Positions 34,905-43,847 of a stretch of DNA of 64,000 nucleotides are shown piece by piece; the stretch's first letter is position 1; each line of letters begins with the position of its first letter. The stretch is from the NCBI GenBank assembly GCA_964350445.1, contig CAYGKA010000006.1, positions 1 through 64,000 of the forward strand, in the 5' to 3' direction. A model generated the notes under the pieces. It was not told the DNA's origin. It was given only the letters and a program-made list of their open reading frames with translations, and did no database searches. This DNA comes from Hwanghaeella sp964350445 (GTDB lineage: Bacteria; Pseudomonadota; Alphaproteobacteria; UBA8366; Aestuariispiraceae). The position numbers and the translations under genes were made by a program.

Positions 34905-35645
34905 ATGGGTAAACCGCTCCTGGCCGCCATGCTCGCGGCACTCATGTTCGCAGCCGGCCCCGCCACCGCGCAGGCCCAATCGTCGGGGCCGCCTGCCGCC
35001 GGCCCCGACGAAACAAACGACCTTCATCAAGTCATCGCGCTTTTCGAGCCGCCATCGATGCCCTCCGGCAGAGAGGCTGCCTCCATGGTTATCGGGGCCG
35101 TGGCGGCGAACTTCTGGCTGGACGGCAATGTCGACTTGGAAAACACGGCGGAAGACTTTTTCGCGGCCAAGACCGACCCGCTCCGCGCCCATAGCGATGA
35201 CGGCTTCCTGCCCCTCATCGACTTGGTGCGCGACAAACCGATTTCTGTCCCCCTTTTCGCGCGGCTCGTTGACGAAAAAGGAGAGCCCCCCCGGCTGGGC
35301 TTCGCCTGGGAAGACGAGAATGTCCCGCCCCCACCCTCACTGACGTTTCGCGCCGCAATGGACCGCCAATGCTTCACCTTGAACATTCCGCTTCATTGGG
35401 AGCGGCTTATTGACGCGCCTTTGGTGTTGCCGGAGGAAATCGGCCTGAATGATCGGGGCGAACTCCGCCTCGACATCATCGTCGGTCCGTCCGATGTTTA
35501 CGCGACACCTGTCGCGAATGACGCCAGACAGGTGTTCGGCGTGCGCTGCCAATCCCATACGGTAATCAAGGCGACGCCGATCACAGGCGTGGTCTTGACC
35601 ATCGACGGTGCATTTCTAACGACCATAGCGAACGACTTCCTTTAA
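34905..35645 (+). CDS. Secreted hypothetical protein
   Basis: About 246 residues from ATG 34905. Signal peptide GKPLLAAMLAALMFAAGPATAQAQ. The mature part has no recognised domain; acidic segments (NVDLENTAEDFF, DEKGEPPRLGFAWEDENV) and one Cys in DRQCFTLNIP and one in FGVRCQSHTV could form a disulfide. It is divergent from the Hpt gene, and serA follows. Function unknown. Confidence 0.72.
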   Translation: MGKPLLAAMLAALMFAAGPATAQAQSSGPPAAGPDETNDLHQVIALFEPPSMPSGREAASMVIGAVAANFWLDGNVDLENTAEDFFAAKTDPLRAHSDDGFLPLIDLVRDKPISVPLFARLVDEKGEPPRLGFAWEDENVPPPPSLTFRAAMDRQCFTLNIPLHWERLIDAPLVLPEEIGLNDRGELRLDIIVGPSDVYATPVANDARQVFGVRCQSHTVIKATPITGVVLTIDGAFLTTIANDFL

Positions 35646-35788
35646 ACACCCGCTCCGATCATCCCAACCCGCCACACCCTGCTGTCTATTCCGCAAGCTT
35701 CCTGGTGGACATCCACGAGCGGTCATGCTTGAAGAGCGGCCCCTGAGCGACACCTGCAATCTTCACAGCGACATGTCCCGGACCCGCA

Positions 35789-37042
35789 ATGAGCCAAATC
35801 CAAAACCCTTCCGTGCCGAAAGATCAGATCAAATTCCTTCTATTGGAGGGGATTTCCGCAACCGCTGACGAAATCTTGTCGCGGGCAAATTACGGAACCG
35901 TCGAAAGGGTGAAGACAGCCCTGGATGGGCAAAAACTCATTGAAGCGCTGGACGGCGTCCGTTTCCTCGGCATCCGGTCGCGAACCAAGGTCACCCGGGA
36001 AATCCTGGAAGCCAATTCGACTCTGACCGCGGTGGGATGCTTTTCCGTCGGGACGAACCAGATTGACGCTGACGCCGCGCGCCACCGCGGCATACCGGTG
36101 TTCAACGCGCCATTCTCGAACACCAGAAGCGTCGCGGAACTGACCATCGCCGAGATCATCATGCTGTTCCGGCGAACGTTCCCGAAATCGGTCGCTGCCC
36201 ATGCCGGCAAATGGGACAAGTCCGCCGAAGGAAGCAGCGAAGTCCGCGGCAAGACGCTGGGCATCATCGGTTACGGGAATATCGGCTCGCAGCTCGCTGT
36301 CCTGGCTGAAGCCATGGGCATGCGGGTCCTCTACCTCGACCAATCGGACAAGCTTCGCCACGGCAATGCCCTGCCTGTCGCATCTTTGCGGGATTTGCTG
36401 CAGGAAAGCGACGTCGTCAGCCTGCACGTACCTGAGACGGACTCCACCCGGAACATGATCGGGCGTGAGGAAATCGCCTGGATGAAACCCGGCGCCTGTC
36501 TGATCAACAACGCGCGCGGCACCGTCGTGGTGCTGGAGGACTTGGCAGCCGCCCTCCGCGACGGGCGGATCGGCGGGGCCGCCATCGACGTATTCCCGAC
36601 CGAACCGTCCTCGAACGCCGACATCTTCCTGTCTCCCTTACAAGGACTGGACAATGTCATACTGACCCCTCATGTCGGCGGCTCGACGATCGAGGCACAG
36701 GAGCGGATCGGAGAGGAAGTGGCTCGCAAGCTTGTCGAGTATTCCGATGTCGGGTCCACCATCGGCGCCGTCAATTTCCCGCAGGTCCAATTGCCGCCGA
36801 AACCGACGGGTACCCGTTTCATCCAGGTCCAGCGGAACCTGCCGGGCGAATTGGGCCGGCTGAACGATGTCTTCGCGCGGCACAACGTCAATATTGCGGC
36901 GCAGTATTATCAGACGGACGGGGAGATCGGTTATGTCGTTCTCGACGCCGACGGCAACGTCCCGTCGCCGGAAAACATCGTCCAGGAAATCCGCGCCCTC
37001 GGTGGAACGATACGGGCCCGCGTTCTGAACCGGTTGAGTTGA
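35789..37042 (+). CDS. serA: D-3-phosphoglycerate dehydrogenase
   Basis: 417 residues, the E. coli-type length with one ACT domain. Catalyses the first step of serine synthesis from 3-phosphoglycerate. NAD-binding motif GIIGYGNIGSQLAVLAE (~152-168), catalytic Arg in NNARGTVVV, Glu in FPTEPSS and His in LTPHVGGST. The ACT domain occupies ~340-417 and gives likely serine feedback. Serine feeds the cysteine synthase gene nearby. Confidence 0.95.
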   Translation: MSQIQNPSVPKDQIKFLLLEGISATADEILSRANYGTVERVKTALDGQKLIEALDGVRFLGIRSRTKVTREILEANSTLTAVGCFSVGTNQIDADAARHRGIPVFNAPFSNTRSVAELTIAEIIMLFRRTFPKSVAAHAGKWDKSAEGSSEVRGKTLGIIGYGNIGSQLAVLAEAMGMRVLYLDQSDKLRHGNALPVASLRDLLQESDVVSLHVPETDSTRNMIGREEIAWMKPGACLINNARGTVVVLEDLAAALRDGRIGGAAIDVFPTEPSSNADIFLSPLQGLDNVILTPHVGGSTIEAQERIGEEVARKLVEYSDVGSTIGAVNFPQVQLPPKPTGTRFIQVQRNLPGELGRLNDVFARHNVNIAAQYYQTDGEIGYVVLDADGNVPSPENIVQEIRALGGTIRARVLNRLS

Positions 37043-37103
37043 ATACCGCACCGCAGGCCCGCAAAACCGCGCCGCGACTAGGCCAAAGCCAAGTCCAAAC
37101 TCC

Positions 37104-37157
37104 AATCGGGCTCTGATTGGGCTCAATTGGACTCCGACTGGACTCTGGTTGTCCTCT
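37104..37157. repeat. Five degenerate 11-bp direct repeats upstream of cheZ
   Basis: Consecutive units AATCGGGCTCT, GATTGGGCTCA, ATTGGACTCC (10), GACTGGACTCT and GGTTGTCCTCT. The period of about one helical turn puts the same DNA face in register. They lie 83 nt before the cheZ ATG. Confidence 0.5.
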
Positions 37158-37239
37158 CCTACATTTATTAGGCTGGCCTTATCATTTGGAAAAATAACAC
37201 GTATAACGGCGAGATTCTTGTCAAAGCTGGGGAGCAACC

Positions 37240-38013
37240 ATGTCGAATACGGCACCGCGGAAAGAGTTTTCCGTCGAACGAATGCTGCGGAAACAACGGG
37301 CTGATAACGGCGTAGACTTGCTGGAAGAGGCGCAGACCGGCGCCCTGCTTGCCGGCGACGGCGCCGCGATTCTGGAAGCGATAGCCGCCCTGCGCGAAGA
37401 AGTACGCGAACTCAAGGAAATGGGCGTAAGCGCGGCACCGGCCGCTGCCGCCACGGCCGAGGAATCAGCCTCCGACGCCGATGAAATGGCGCGGGATGTC
37501 CGCATAGAAATCGCGCAGATGGTGCGCGTGATCGCCAAGACCAAGCAGGAAATCTCTCAGATCAAGCATCCCTTCGGTGATGAGGGAGACAAACTGGAAC
37601 GCGCCCATAGCGAACTGGATGCTATCGTCAGTGCGACGGAACAGGCGACCCAAAGCATTTTGGGGGCAATTGAGCAATTGGAGAGCGGGTTCAGCACCCT
37701 CGCGGCCTTGGCGGAAGAAGACCAGGAAATGCTGGAACTGATCGACAAGATGAACGATCAGGCGACGCAAATTCTGGAAGCGTGCAACTTCCAGGACATC
37801 ACCGGCCAGCGCATCACCAAAGTGGTCAAGACGGTCCGATTCATCGAAGACAGGATCCTGGCGATGATCTCCATCTGGGGCGCTCAGGCGTTCGAAGACC
37901 TGCCGGTCCCAACCGACGGCATGGAAGCCGAAGGAGACGAAAACCTGCTTCAAGGACCGCAATTGGGCAACGAAGGCATCAGCCAAGCGGAAATCGACGC
38001 CCTTTTCGACTAG
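37240..38013 (+). CDS. cheZ: CheZ-like protein phosphatase
   Basis: 257 residues, helical. The catalytic signature ACNFQDITGQRITKVV carries the Asp and Gln used by CheZ to dephosphorylate CheY-P. The C-terminal peptide ISQAEIDALFD resembles the CheY-binding tail. The N-terminal ~70 residues are extra relative to E. coli CheZ. No other che genes are in the window. Confidence 0.9.
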   Translation: MSNTAPRKEFSVERMLRKQRADNGVDLLEEAQTGALLAGDGAAILEAIAALREEVRELKEMGVSAAPAAAATAEESASDADEMARDVRIEIAQMVRVIAKTKQEISQIKHPFGDEGDKLERAHSELDAIVSATEQATQSILGAIEQLESGFSTLAALAEEDQEMLELIDKMNDQATQILEACNFQDITGQRITKVVKTVRFIEDRILAMISIWGAQAFEDLPVPTDGMEAEGDENLLQGPQLGNEGISQAEIDALFD

Positions 38014-38195
38014 AAGTCCGACCGACTTTCCTTTTGTTCGTGCAATGCTTGAACATGGCGGTTGCGCGAACATTCCATGAGAACCGATACTCAAGCGGGA
38101 CCAATCGGAAAGGCGCCCAGGGTCATCGGGGTGCCGCGCCGCGTATTCCCAGAAGCATTATTCGGTATCGCACGTAGCGTTCGGAGCGCCTTTGT

Positions 38196-38639
38196 ATGGC
38201 CGACATTCTCAACCGGCGAAGCTTCAAGGCCGGGGCACTCATTTTTCGCGAAGGAGATAAGGGTAGCCACGCCTACGTCGTTCAGTCCGGCCGCGTCTCA
38301 ATCGAGAAAACCGGCAAGGACGGCGTCACCACCAAGCTGGGGACGCTGCAGAAAGGCGCTATTTTCGGTGAAATGGCTTTGGTCGATAACAGTACCCGCA
38401 TGGCCGCTGCCCGTGCCGAGGAATCGACCGTCCTGATCTCTATTCCCAAGGAAGTCGTTCAGAAGAAACTTGATCAAGCCGACCCTGCCGTCCGCATGGT
38501 CATCCTGATGATGATCCGGATGATCCGTACCCTGGCCGAACGCGGCGATTTGGGCCACAAGATGGTCGAGGATCTGGTCCGCGTGGCCGAAGACGGCGAC
38601 GGCTCACTTGGTTCCGTCGAGTCCGGGAAGAGGGGTTAG
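38196..38639 (+). CDS. Cyclic nucleotide-binding domain protein
   Basis: 147 residues: a single CRP-type cNMP domain without HTH. Phosphate-binding cassette: GAIFGEMALVDNSTRMAAARA, with the expected Glu and the Arg at the cassette end. The C-terminal helix (ILMMIRMIRTLAE) may dimerise. Four-nt spacing to the second cNMP gene, same strand, so the pair is an operon. Confidence 0.88.
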   Translation: MADILNRRSFKAGALIFREGDKGSHAYVVQSGRVSIEKTGKDGVTTKLGTLQKGAIFGEMALVDNSTRMAAARAEESTVLISIPKEVVQKKLDQADPAVRMVILMMIRMIRTLAERGDLGHKMVEDLVRVAEDGDGSLGSVESGKRG

Positions 38640-38642
38640 GTC

Positions 38643-39239
38643 ATGGCCAGCGACATCGTTGCCATCCAGTCTTTCGCGCAAGGCGAGACGATCTTCCGGG
38701 AAGGCGAAGTCGGCCGCACGGTGTTTCTTGTCCGTGAAGGTCTGGTACGGATCGCCAGAGACCGGTCATCCAGCAACAAACAGTCGATCGGCCGTGCCGG
38801 CCCGGGCCAGGTCTTTGGCGAAAACGCCCTGCTCTCCATCGGGCCCCGACCCAACTCCGCGATTGCCGAAAAGCCGACGAAATGCGTGGTAATCAACCGC
38901 GATAAGTTGACCGCGACGTTAAAGACGGAAGATGCGTTCATTGCTGCCCTCTATAACATCCTGGCGACAAATATGCGTTCCATGATCGACAAACCGACCG
39001 ATCTGGATGGCTTGCTGCAGGATCTTTCGGACGGTGGGTCCGATTCAGAGCCATCAATGGCCGAGAAATCATCGGCAAAGCCTGTTCCAAAAGAAACCGT
39101 ATCCTCCAAACCGCCAACGGCGGCCACCACGGCGACCACAAAGCCTGCCCAACCCACGCCTGCCCAGCCAAAGCCCGCGGCGCCCAAGCCTGCGCCGGTC
39201 GTCGAGGATGATGACGACGACGATGCGTTCCTGATCTGA
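38643..39239 (+). CDS. Cyclic nucleotide-binding domain protein with Pro/Ala-rich acidic tail
   Basis: 198 residues. A cNMP domain (~1-120) with FGENALLSIGPRPNSAIAEK as phosphate-binding cassette, then a disordered linker rich in Ser, Lys, Ala and Pro, ending in VVEDDDDDDAFLI. No HTH. It looks like a regulatory or adaptor subunit for a partner protein rather than a transcription factor. Confidence 0.85.
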   Translation: MASDIVAIQSFAQGETIFREGEVGRTVFLVREGLVRIARDRSSSNKQSIGRAGPGQVFGENALLSIGPRPNSAIAEKPTKCVVINRDKLTATLKTEDAFIAALYNILATNMRSMIDKPTDLDGLLQDLSDGGSDSEPSMAEKSSAKPVPKETVSSKPPTAATTATTKPAQPTPAQPKPAAPKPAPVVEDDDDDDAFLI

Positions 39240-39271
39240 CCGGTGCCGGATCGAGAGCCGGCGGGAACTGA

Positions 39272-40081
39272 TCACATCAGCGTGGGATACCCCTTGGCGA
39301 CAGCTTCCGCATCCATTTCGGCAATCGCCGCATAGCCGCTTTCCGGCAGGTCCGCGAACCCCGCGAGAAGCAGGGATGCGTTCAATTCGGCTAGTTCGGG
39401 GCGCACGGCCGCCTGGATCAGCGCGGCCCTCAACGCCCGCACCTCTTCTTCCAGCATCGACCGAGGCGCGACGAACGGAAGGCCGGGCACCAGGGGTCCT
39501 TCGGCCAGGACACGCAGAACGCCGGTCGGCGTAATGCTGTGTTTCACGATGAGAGCGAAGGTGACGCAGTCGACGCTGCAGCAATCGACCGCGCCGGCGG
39601 CCAAGGCCTTGATACTGGCAAGATGGCCGCCGGATTGAACGGCGTCGCCAAAAAAGCGGCCCCGTTCGGCCAATGGCGCGATCATCCAACGCAGACTGTT
39701 ATAGCCGGAATGAGAGTCCTCACTATTGAAGGCGACCCGCCTGCCGCGAAGGTCCGCCAAGTCCTGCGCTTCGTCGTCGCACCGGACCAGAACGATGTTC
39801 CGATATCTCGGCCCGTCGCACCGCGCTACATCGTAGACCGGCGTCGCGACCAACCGCCAGTCACGTTCCAGACCCAGTTTGTAAGGGTAGCCGCAAGTCT
39901 GGGACAGGCGCATTGACGGATCCCGCCAATGGTCCATCAGACCGGCATAACGTGTCAGTCCTGCCTCCAATCCCGTCACGCCGCTGCGCGCCATCGTCCG
40001 GCACATGCCCCGCCACCAGTCGTCCCATGTGGCTTGCAGGCCCGGCAGGTCGTACATCGGCAGTGATACCCGCCCGGTCAT
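39272..40081 (-). CDS. PhnD-like phosphonate/phosphite-binding protein without signal peptide
   Basis: 269 residues. Family motifs include CGYPYKLGL, RRVAFNSEDSHSGYNSLRW and AVDCCSVDCVTFALI. It begins MTGRVSLPMYDLPG, with no signal peptide, so it should stay in the cytosol. It overlaps the upstream XRE regulator gene by 4 nt (ATGA) and is thus coupled. Inference: an intracellular ligand sensor for the regulator rather than a transporter component; no permease genes are adjacent. Confidence 0.85.
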   Translation of the reverse strand: MTGRVSLPMYDLPGLQATWDDWWRGMCRTMARSGVTGLEAGLTRYAGLMDHWRDPSMRLSQTCGYPYKLGLERDWRLVATPVYDVARCDGPRYRNIVLVRCDDEAQDLADLRGRRVAFNSEDSHSGYNSLRWMIAPLAERGRFFGDAVQSGGHLASIKALAAGAVDCCSVDCVTFALIVKHSITPTGVLRVLAEGPLVPGLPFVAPRSMLEEEVRALRAALIQAAVRPELAELNASLLLAGFADLPESGYAAIAEMDAEAVAKGYPTLM

Positions 40082-40944
40082 GCCCCGTTCCTCGTGCGGT
40101 CATGCAGGAGGCCGAGAAAATCCGCAGCTTCGTGCGACTGAACCGTCGCCGCGCGGATCAGGTCGTCGAAATGGCTTGTCAGTGTTCGGACATGTTCCCG
40201 TGTTGTGAACGCGAAATACATCTGCCCCAAATAGATCGCCGCGCGCTGCATGCCGAAGATCGTATAGGGCGCGGAATAATGCGTTCGACCATCGAACAGA
40301 TACAATCTAAGGCGCGGATACAGTTCACGGAGCAACGACTGTAGTTCCGCCAACTGGGCCAGACGCGCCTCCACGCTGAGGCCCGTCCATATCCCCTTGC
40401 CTTCCGCAAAGTTTTCCAGGCCCTGGGTGGACATGCAGATTTCGATATCCGTGTCCGGCAGGCGGGAATATGCGCGCTTGTCGCGGGTCGCCAAAATGGC
40501 CTGATCGGTCGATTTGGAGGCGAAGTCCTGATACTCGTGCATCAACGTGCTCTCGGTTTTCGCCAGATCCGGCAATGTCGAGGGTACGTAACGGATCTTC
40601 CGGCCGGCCGATTCCTGATGCCATCGCGACAGGTTCTCATCGACCGGACTTCGGTTCGCGGTAGAGAAGATGATCGATTCCTGCAGGATCGCCGCGTGGG
40701 ATCGTTCATCGGCCGTCAACCCCATCAGCCAATCCAGACTGACCCGCAGCGTCGCGGCAATACCGGCAACGGTGTCGGCGCGCGGCAACCGGCCGTTATC
40801 CGCCGACAGCAATTGCGACATGGTCGAGCGGTCTATCCCGACCGCCTTCGCCAGGGCGGATTTGGACATATCCACGCGATCCATCGCCGTTTGAAGCCTT
40901 TCCCGAAAGGTCCGGACGGTTTCATGGCGTTCAAAACTACGCAT
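40078..40944 (-). CDS. XRE-family helix-turn-helix regulator
   Basis: 288 residues from ATG 40944. HTH at ~20-75 (MSKSALAKAVGIDRSTMSQLL, then GIAATLRVSLDWLMGLT). The C-terminal ~200 residues contain a domain with RLYLFDGRTHYSAPYTIFGMQRAAIYLGQMYF, unlike standard repressors and probably ligand-binding. ATG upstream extensions to 41532 overlap the divergent desaturase and are not credible. It is divergent from the desaturase gene at 41082. Confidence 0.85.
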   Translation of the reverse strand: MRSFERHETVRTFRERLQTAMDRVDMSKSALAKAVGIDRSTMSQLLSADNGRLPRADTVAGIAATLRVSLDWLMGLTADERSHAAILQESIIFSTANRSPVDENLSRWHQESAGRKIRYVPSTLPDLAKTESTLMHEYQDFASKSTDQAILATRDKRAYSRLPDTDIEICMSTQGLENFAEGKGIWTGLSVEARLAQLAELQSLLRELYPRLRLYLFDGRTHYSAPYTIFGMQRAAIYLGQMYFAFTTREHVRTLTSHFDDLIRAATVQSHEAADFLGLLHDRTRNGA

Positions 40945-40977
40945 GTTTGGTTCATTTCCAACAGTATGGTGATTTTC

Positions 40978-41037
40978 CAACACAAGTGTGGCATTTAGTT
41001 TATTATGATCATATTGCACACCACAATAGTCTTGTGG
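40978..41037. promoter_or_regulatory. Inverted repeats in XRE/desaturase divergent promoter
   Basis: Three short palindromes: CACAAGTGTG (40981-40990), TATGATCATA (41004-41013) and CCACAA-5-TTGTGG (41021-41037). The first and third share the CACA/TGTG half-site. They lie between the divergent regulator and desaturase starts. Confidence 0.45.
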
Positions 41038-41081
41038 AGAATTCCTGGCGGACGTACACGAAACCGTGAGGAACTCCCAAC

Positions 41082-42017
41082 GTGCGTATTGGCGCCGCCC
41101 CATCCTTGAAAGCGACCGCAGCGGAATGGCCGACCTGGCTTTTGATCGCGGTGATCTACGGAACCTGGATGGCCCTGACATATTTTGGATCCGGGCTGCC
41201 CTGGTGGGTCCTGCTTCCCGCCGGCGCGTTCGTAACCTGCTGGCACGGGCATCTGCAGCACGAACTGATCCACGGCCACCCGACCCCCAATCAAACGATA
41301 AATGACCTGCTGGCCTTGCCGCCGCTTTCCCTTTGGATCCCCTACCCGATTTATAAGGAACAGCATCTGGCGCACCACCGCAGCCGGACACTCGCCGACC
41401 CGCTGGACGACCCCGAGTCCTACTACGTCCCTGCGGATAGATGGGCCTCTCTCTCCGCGTTCTCCAAGGCACTGCTGAACGCGAACAACACGTTGCTGGG
41501 ACGCCTGCTGCTTGGGCCGGTGCTCGTCCCATGGGGTTTCTGGAAAGCGGAAGTGAAAGTGATCCGGGCGGGCGACACGCGTCGCATCGTCGTTTGGTCT
41601 GGCCACGCAGTTTCGGTCGCCCTGTTGTTGGCTTGGATTATCGGGGTTTGCGGCATGCCGCTATGGATGTATCTCGGCTTTTTCGTCCTGCCCGGCACGT
41701 CGCTGCTGTTGATGCGTTCCTTCCTGGAACATCGCCCGGGGGGATCGCAGAAGGAGCGCACGGCCATCGTCGAAGGCTGTTGGCTGACGCGCCTGCTCTA
41801 CCTGAACAACAATCTTCACGTGGTCCACCACACGCAGCCGAAGCTCTCCTGGCACAAAATTCCCACCGTCTATGAACGGAACAAACAGACCATCGCCAGA
41901 CGCAACGGCGGCTATGTATTCAAAGGGTATGCCGAGGTCGCGCGACGTTACCTGCTGACCCCGAAGGACCTGCCAATCTATGCGCCGTCCTTGTCGCCGT
42001 CTTTGTCCAGGAAGTAG
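41082..42017 (+). CDS. Fatty acid desaturase
   Basis: 311 residues; start GTG 41082 with GAGGAA about 10 nt upstream. Multiple membrane helices and the three histidine boxes of membrane di-iron desaturases: HGHLQHELIHGH, HLAHHRSR and NNLHVVHHTQP. Substrate likely an acyl-lipid or related long chain. Its 3' end overlaps the convergent GNAT gene by 40 bp. Divergent from the XRE regulator, which may control it. Confidence 0.93.
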   Translation: MRIGAAPSLKATAAEWPTWLLIAVIYGTWMALTYFGSGLPWWVLLPAGAFVTCWHGHLQHELIHGHPTPNQTINDLLALPPLSLWIPYPIYKEQHLAHHRSRTLADPLDDPESYYVPADRWASLSAFSKALLNANNTLLGRLLLGPVLVPWGFWKAEVKVIRAGDTRRIVVWSGHAVSVALLLAWIIGVCGMPLWMYLGFFVLPGTSLLLMRSFLEHRPGGSQKERTAIVEGCWLTRLLYLNNNLHVVHHTQPKLSWHKIPTVYERNKQTIARRNGGYVFKGYAEVARRYLLTPKDLPIYAPSLSPSLSRK

Positions 42018-42487
42018 CGCATCAAGGGGCCGATATCCTCGAACCCCGCCTTCTTGTAGAAATCGTAGGATCGTTGGCTTTTCCCGGGCGATGGTGCGTT
42101 GACCTGAAGGCGCTGCCATTTCCGGCGTTTGCCCTCCTCGACCGCGAATTGCAGCATGCGTCGGCCAAGCCCCCCGCTGCGGTAGTCCGGATCGACATAG
42201 AACTCCTGCAATTCGCCGAAATGACCGCCGGAGAACAAGGCGCAGGTTTCGGCCAATGTGATCAACCCGACGACCTTTTCACCCACGTCATTCCCAATCT
42301 CCGTCACGGCAAGATAGGCAATGAAGCCGCTGTCGGAATCGAGCAGTTCCGCCGCCACCGATGCATAGCCCGCCGGGTCGAAGCGCGGCGCATCGACGTC
42401 CAGCAGCAGCCGGTGTGCCAAGTCGCCCACCGCCTCTTTGTCCGCTGAAGTGGCGTGCCTGATGCTGATCGAACCGTTTGCCGACAT
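41978..42487 (-). CDS. GNAT acetyltransferase
   Basis: 169 residues from ATG 42487, with GGGAGG 6 nt upstream. Acetyl-CoA motif YVDPDYRSGGLGRRMLQFAVEEG (~105-127). Single GNAT domain; substrate unknown. It is convergent with and overlaps the desaturase by 40 bp. No signal. Confidence 0.92.
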   Translation of the reverse strand: MSANGSISIRHATSADKEAVGDLAHRLLLDVDAPRFDPAGYASVAAELLDSDSGFIAYLAVTEIGNDVGEKVVGLITLAETCALFSGGHFGELQEFYVDPDYRSGGLGRRMLQFAVEEGKRRKWQRLQVNAPSPGKSQRSYDFYKKAGFEDIGPLMRYFLDKDGDKDGA

Positions 42488-42560
42488 AAAAATCCTCCCG
42501 TGAGACCCCCAATACTTGGCCAAGCGGTCCCTGTCGGCAAGACGCGCCTCATCTTGCCTC

Positions 42561-43670
42561 CTACCCGATCCGCGTCCGCTCCAGCAATTCTTCGTTCAGT
42601 TCGATGCCGAGGCCGGGCGTTTCCGGCACGGTCACGTATCCCTGTGCGTCCGGAAACAGCGGCAGGGCCAGTGGAAAGTCACGCCGCGCCGGCGTCCAAT
42701 CAGGGGGATCGTAGGGGAACTCGACGAAGGGCGCGCCACCGAGGCCCGCCGTAAGGTGCAGGTTCGCCAACAAGCCGATGCCATTGCCCCAGGTATGCGG
42801 GGTGAAGACGATGCCGTTATGCTTGGCATAAAGACCGACCCGGTGCAGCCCGGTTATGCCGCCGGTCAACGCACAGTCGGGCTGCAATACGTCGAGGCAG
42901 CGGCGTTCGACCAATGTCCGCAATTCGTGAAGCTCGCGGGTCATCTCGCCCCCCGCGATCATCAGACCGGTCGCGGCCCGCAAGGACGCCATTCCGGCAT
43001 AATCGCCTCGGTGCAGCGGCTCCTCCATCCAATAGACACCGAAATCCTCCAATGCGCGCGCCACCGTCAGCGCCTTGTCATAGGTCCAGGGCGGTTCCGT
43101 ATCCCACGGCATGCGCCAACCCTGATTGCAATCGACCATGAGGTGGACTTCGGGGCCGACTGCCGAGCGGACCGCGGCCAGCGCCGCAAGGTCCTCGGCC
43201 ACGTCCGGCCGGTGGAACCGTATTTTGAGTGCCGGGAAACCGGCATCCGCCAGCCGCCGGGCCTGCGCCGCCAGTTGTCCCGCGGGACGTTGCACGCCTA
43301 GGGAAGCATACGTGCGTATCCGCCCCTCGGTCCCGCCCAGCAGCTTGTAGACCGGGCGGCCTTCCGCCTTTCCGTACAGGTCCCACAAGGCGATATCCAG
43401 CGGCCAGGGTCGGCCGACATGGAAGGCAATATTGTCGAGGACCTTGAAATGCCGGTCGATGTCGCGCGGGTCCGCACCGATGAAAAAGTCCAGATAGTCG
43501 TCGATCCCGGCCATGCTGTCGCCGGACCCGATGCCGACCGAGCCGTCATCCGCATAGACCTGAACGATATCGACGATGAAATCCCTGCGTGGCCTGCTGT
43601 CCCAAGCCGCCGCGAAGGGTGGATCCAAGGTCAGCGAGTGACGGGATATTTCGATCCGCTCAATTCTCAT
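42561..43670 (-). CDS. Mandelate racemase/muconate-lactonising-like enzyme (enolase superfamily)
   Basis: 369 residues from ATG 43670. Features: KIRFHRPDVAEDLAALAAVR (second-strand Lys region), metal ligands in VDCNQGWRMPW, WMEEPLHRGDYAG and IAGGEMTRELHEL, and a late FTPHTWGNGIG His. The TPHTWG motif and AGGE fit the mandelate-racemase-type subgroup acting on sugar acids. Exact substrate not readable. Confidence 0.9.
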   Translation of the reverse strand: MRIERIEISRHSLTLDPPFAAAWDSRPRRDFIVDIVQVYADDGSVGIGSGDSMAGIDDYLDFFIGADPRDIDRHFKVLDNIAFHVGRPWPLDIALWDLYGKAEGRPVYKLLGGTEGRIRTYASLGVQRPAGQLAAQARRLADAGFPALKIRFHRPDVAEDLAALAAVRSAVGPEVHLMVDCNQGWRMPWDTEPPWTYDKALTVARALEDFGVYWMEEPLHRGDYAGMASLRAATGLMIAGGEMTRELHELRTLVERRCLDVLQPDCALTGGITGLHRVGLYAKHNGIVFTPHTWGNGIGLLANLHLTAGLGGAPFVEFPYDPPDWTPARRDFPLALPLFPDAQGYVTVPETPGLGIELNEELLERTRIG

Positions 43671-43847
43671 GTTCGCTCGCGACCCACTGTCCCAATAGCC
43701 CCGCCACGCCGGTGGCCAGTCCAAGCCTGGACTGCTATGTCTGCCATGCCCCTGTTTCCCCGGATGGCGCACCTGCCCGACTATGAATCACAGGCCGGCA
43801 ACCGGGTCCATACACAATGACTTACACGGCTTCCGGAAACCTGTTCG

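Noticed and set aside
40945..41532. N-terminal extension of the XRE regulator to 484 codons
   Set aside because: It would cross the divergent desaturase start; the domain starts right after the ATG at 40944.
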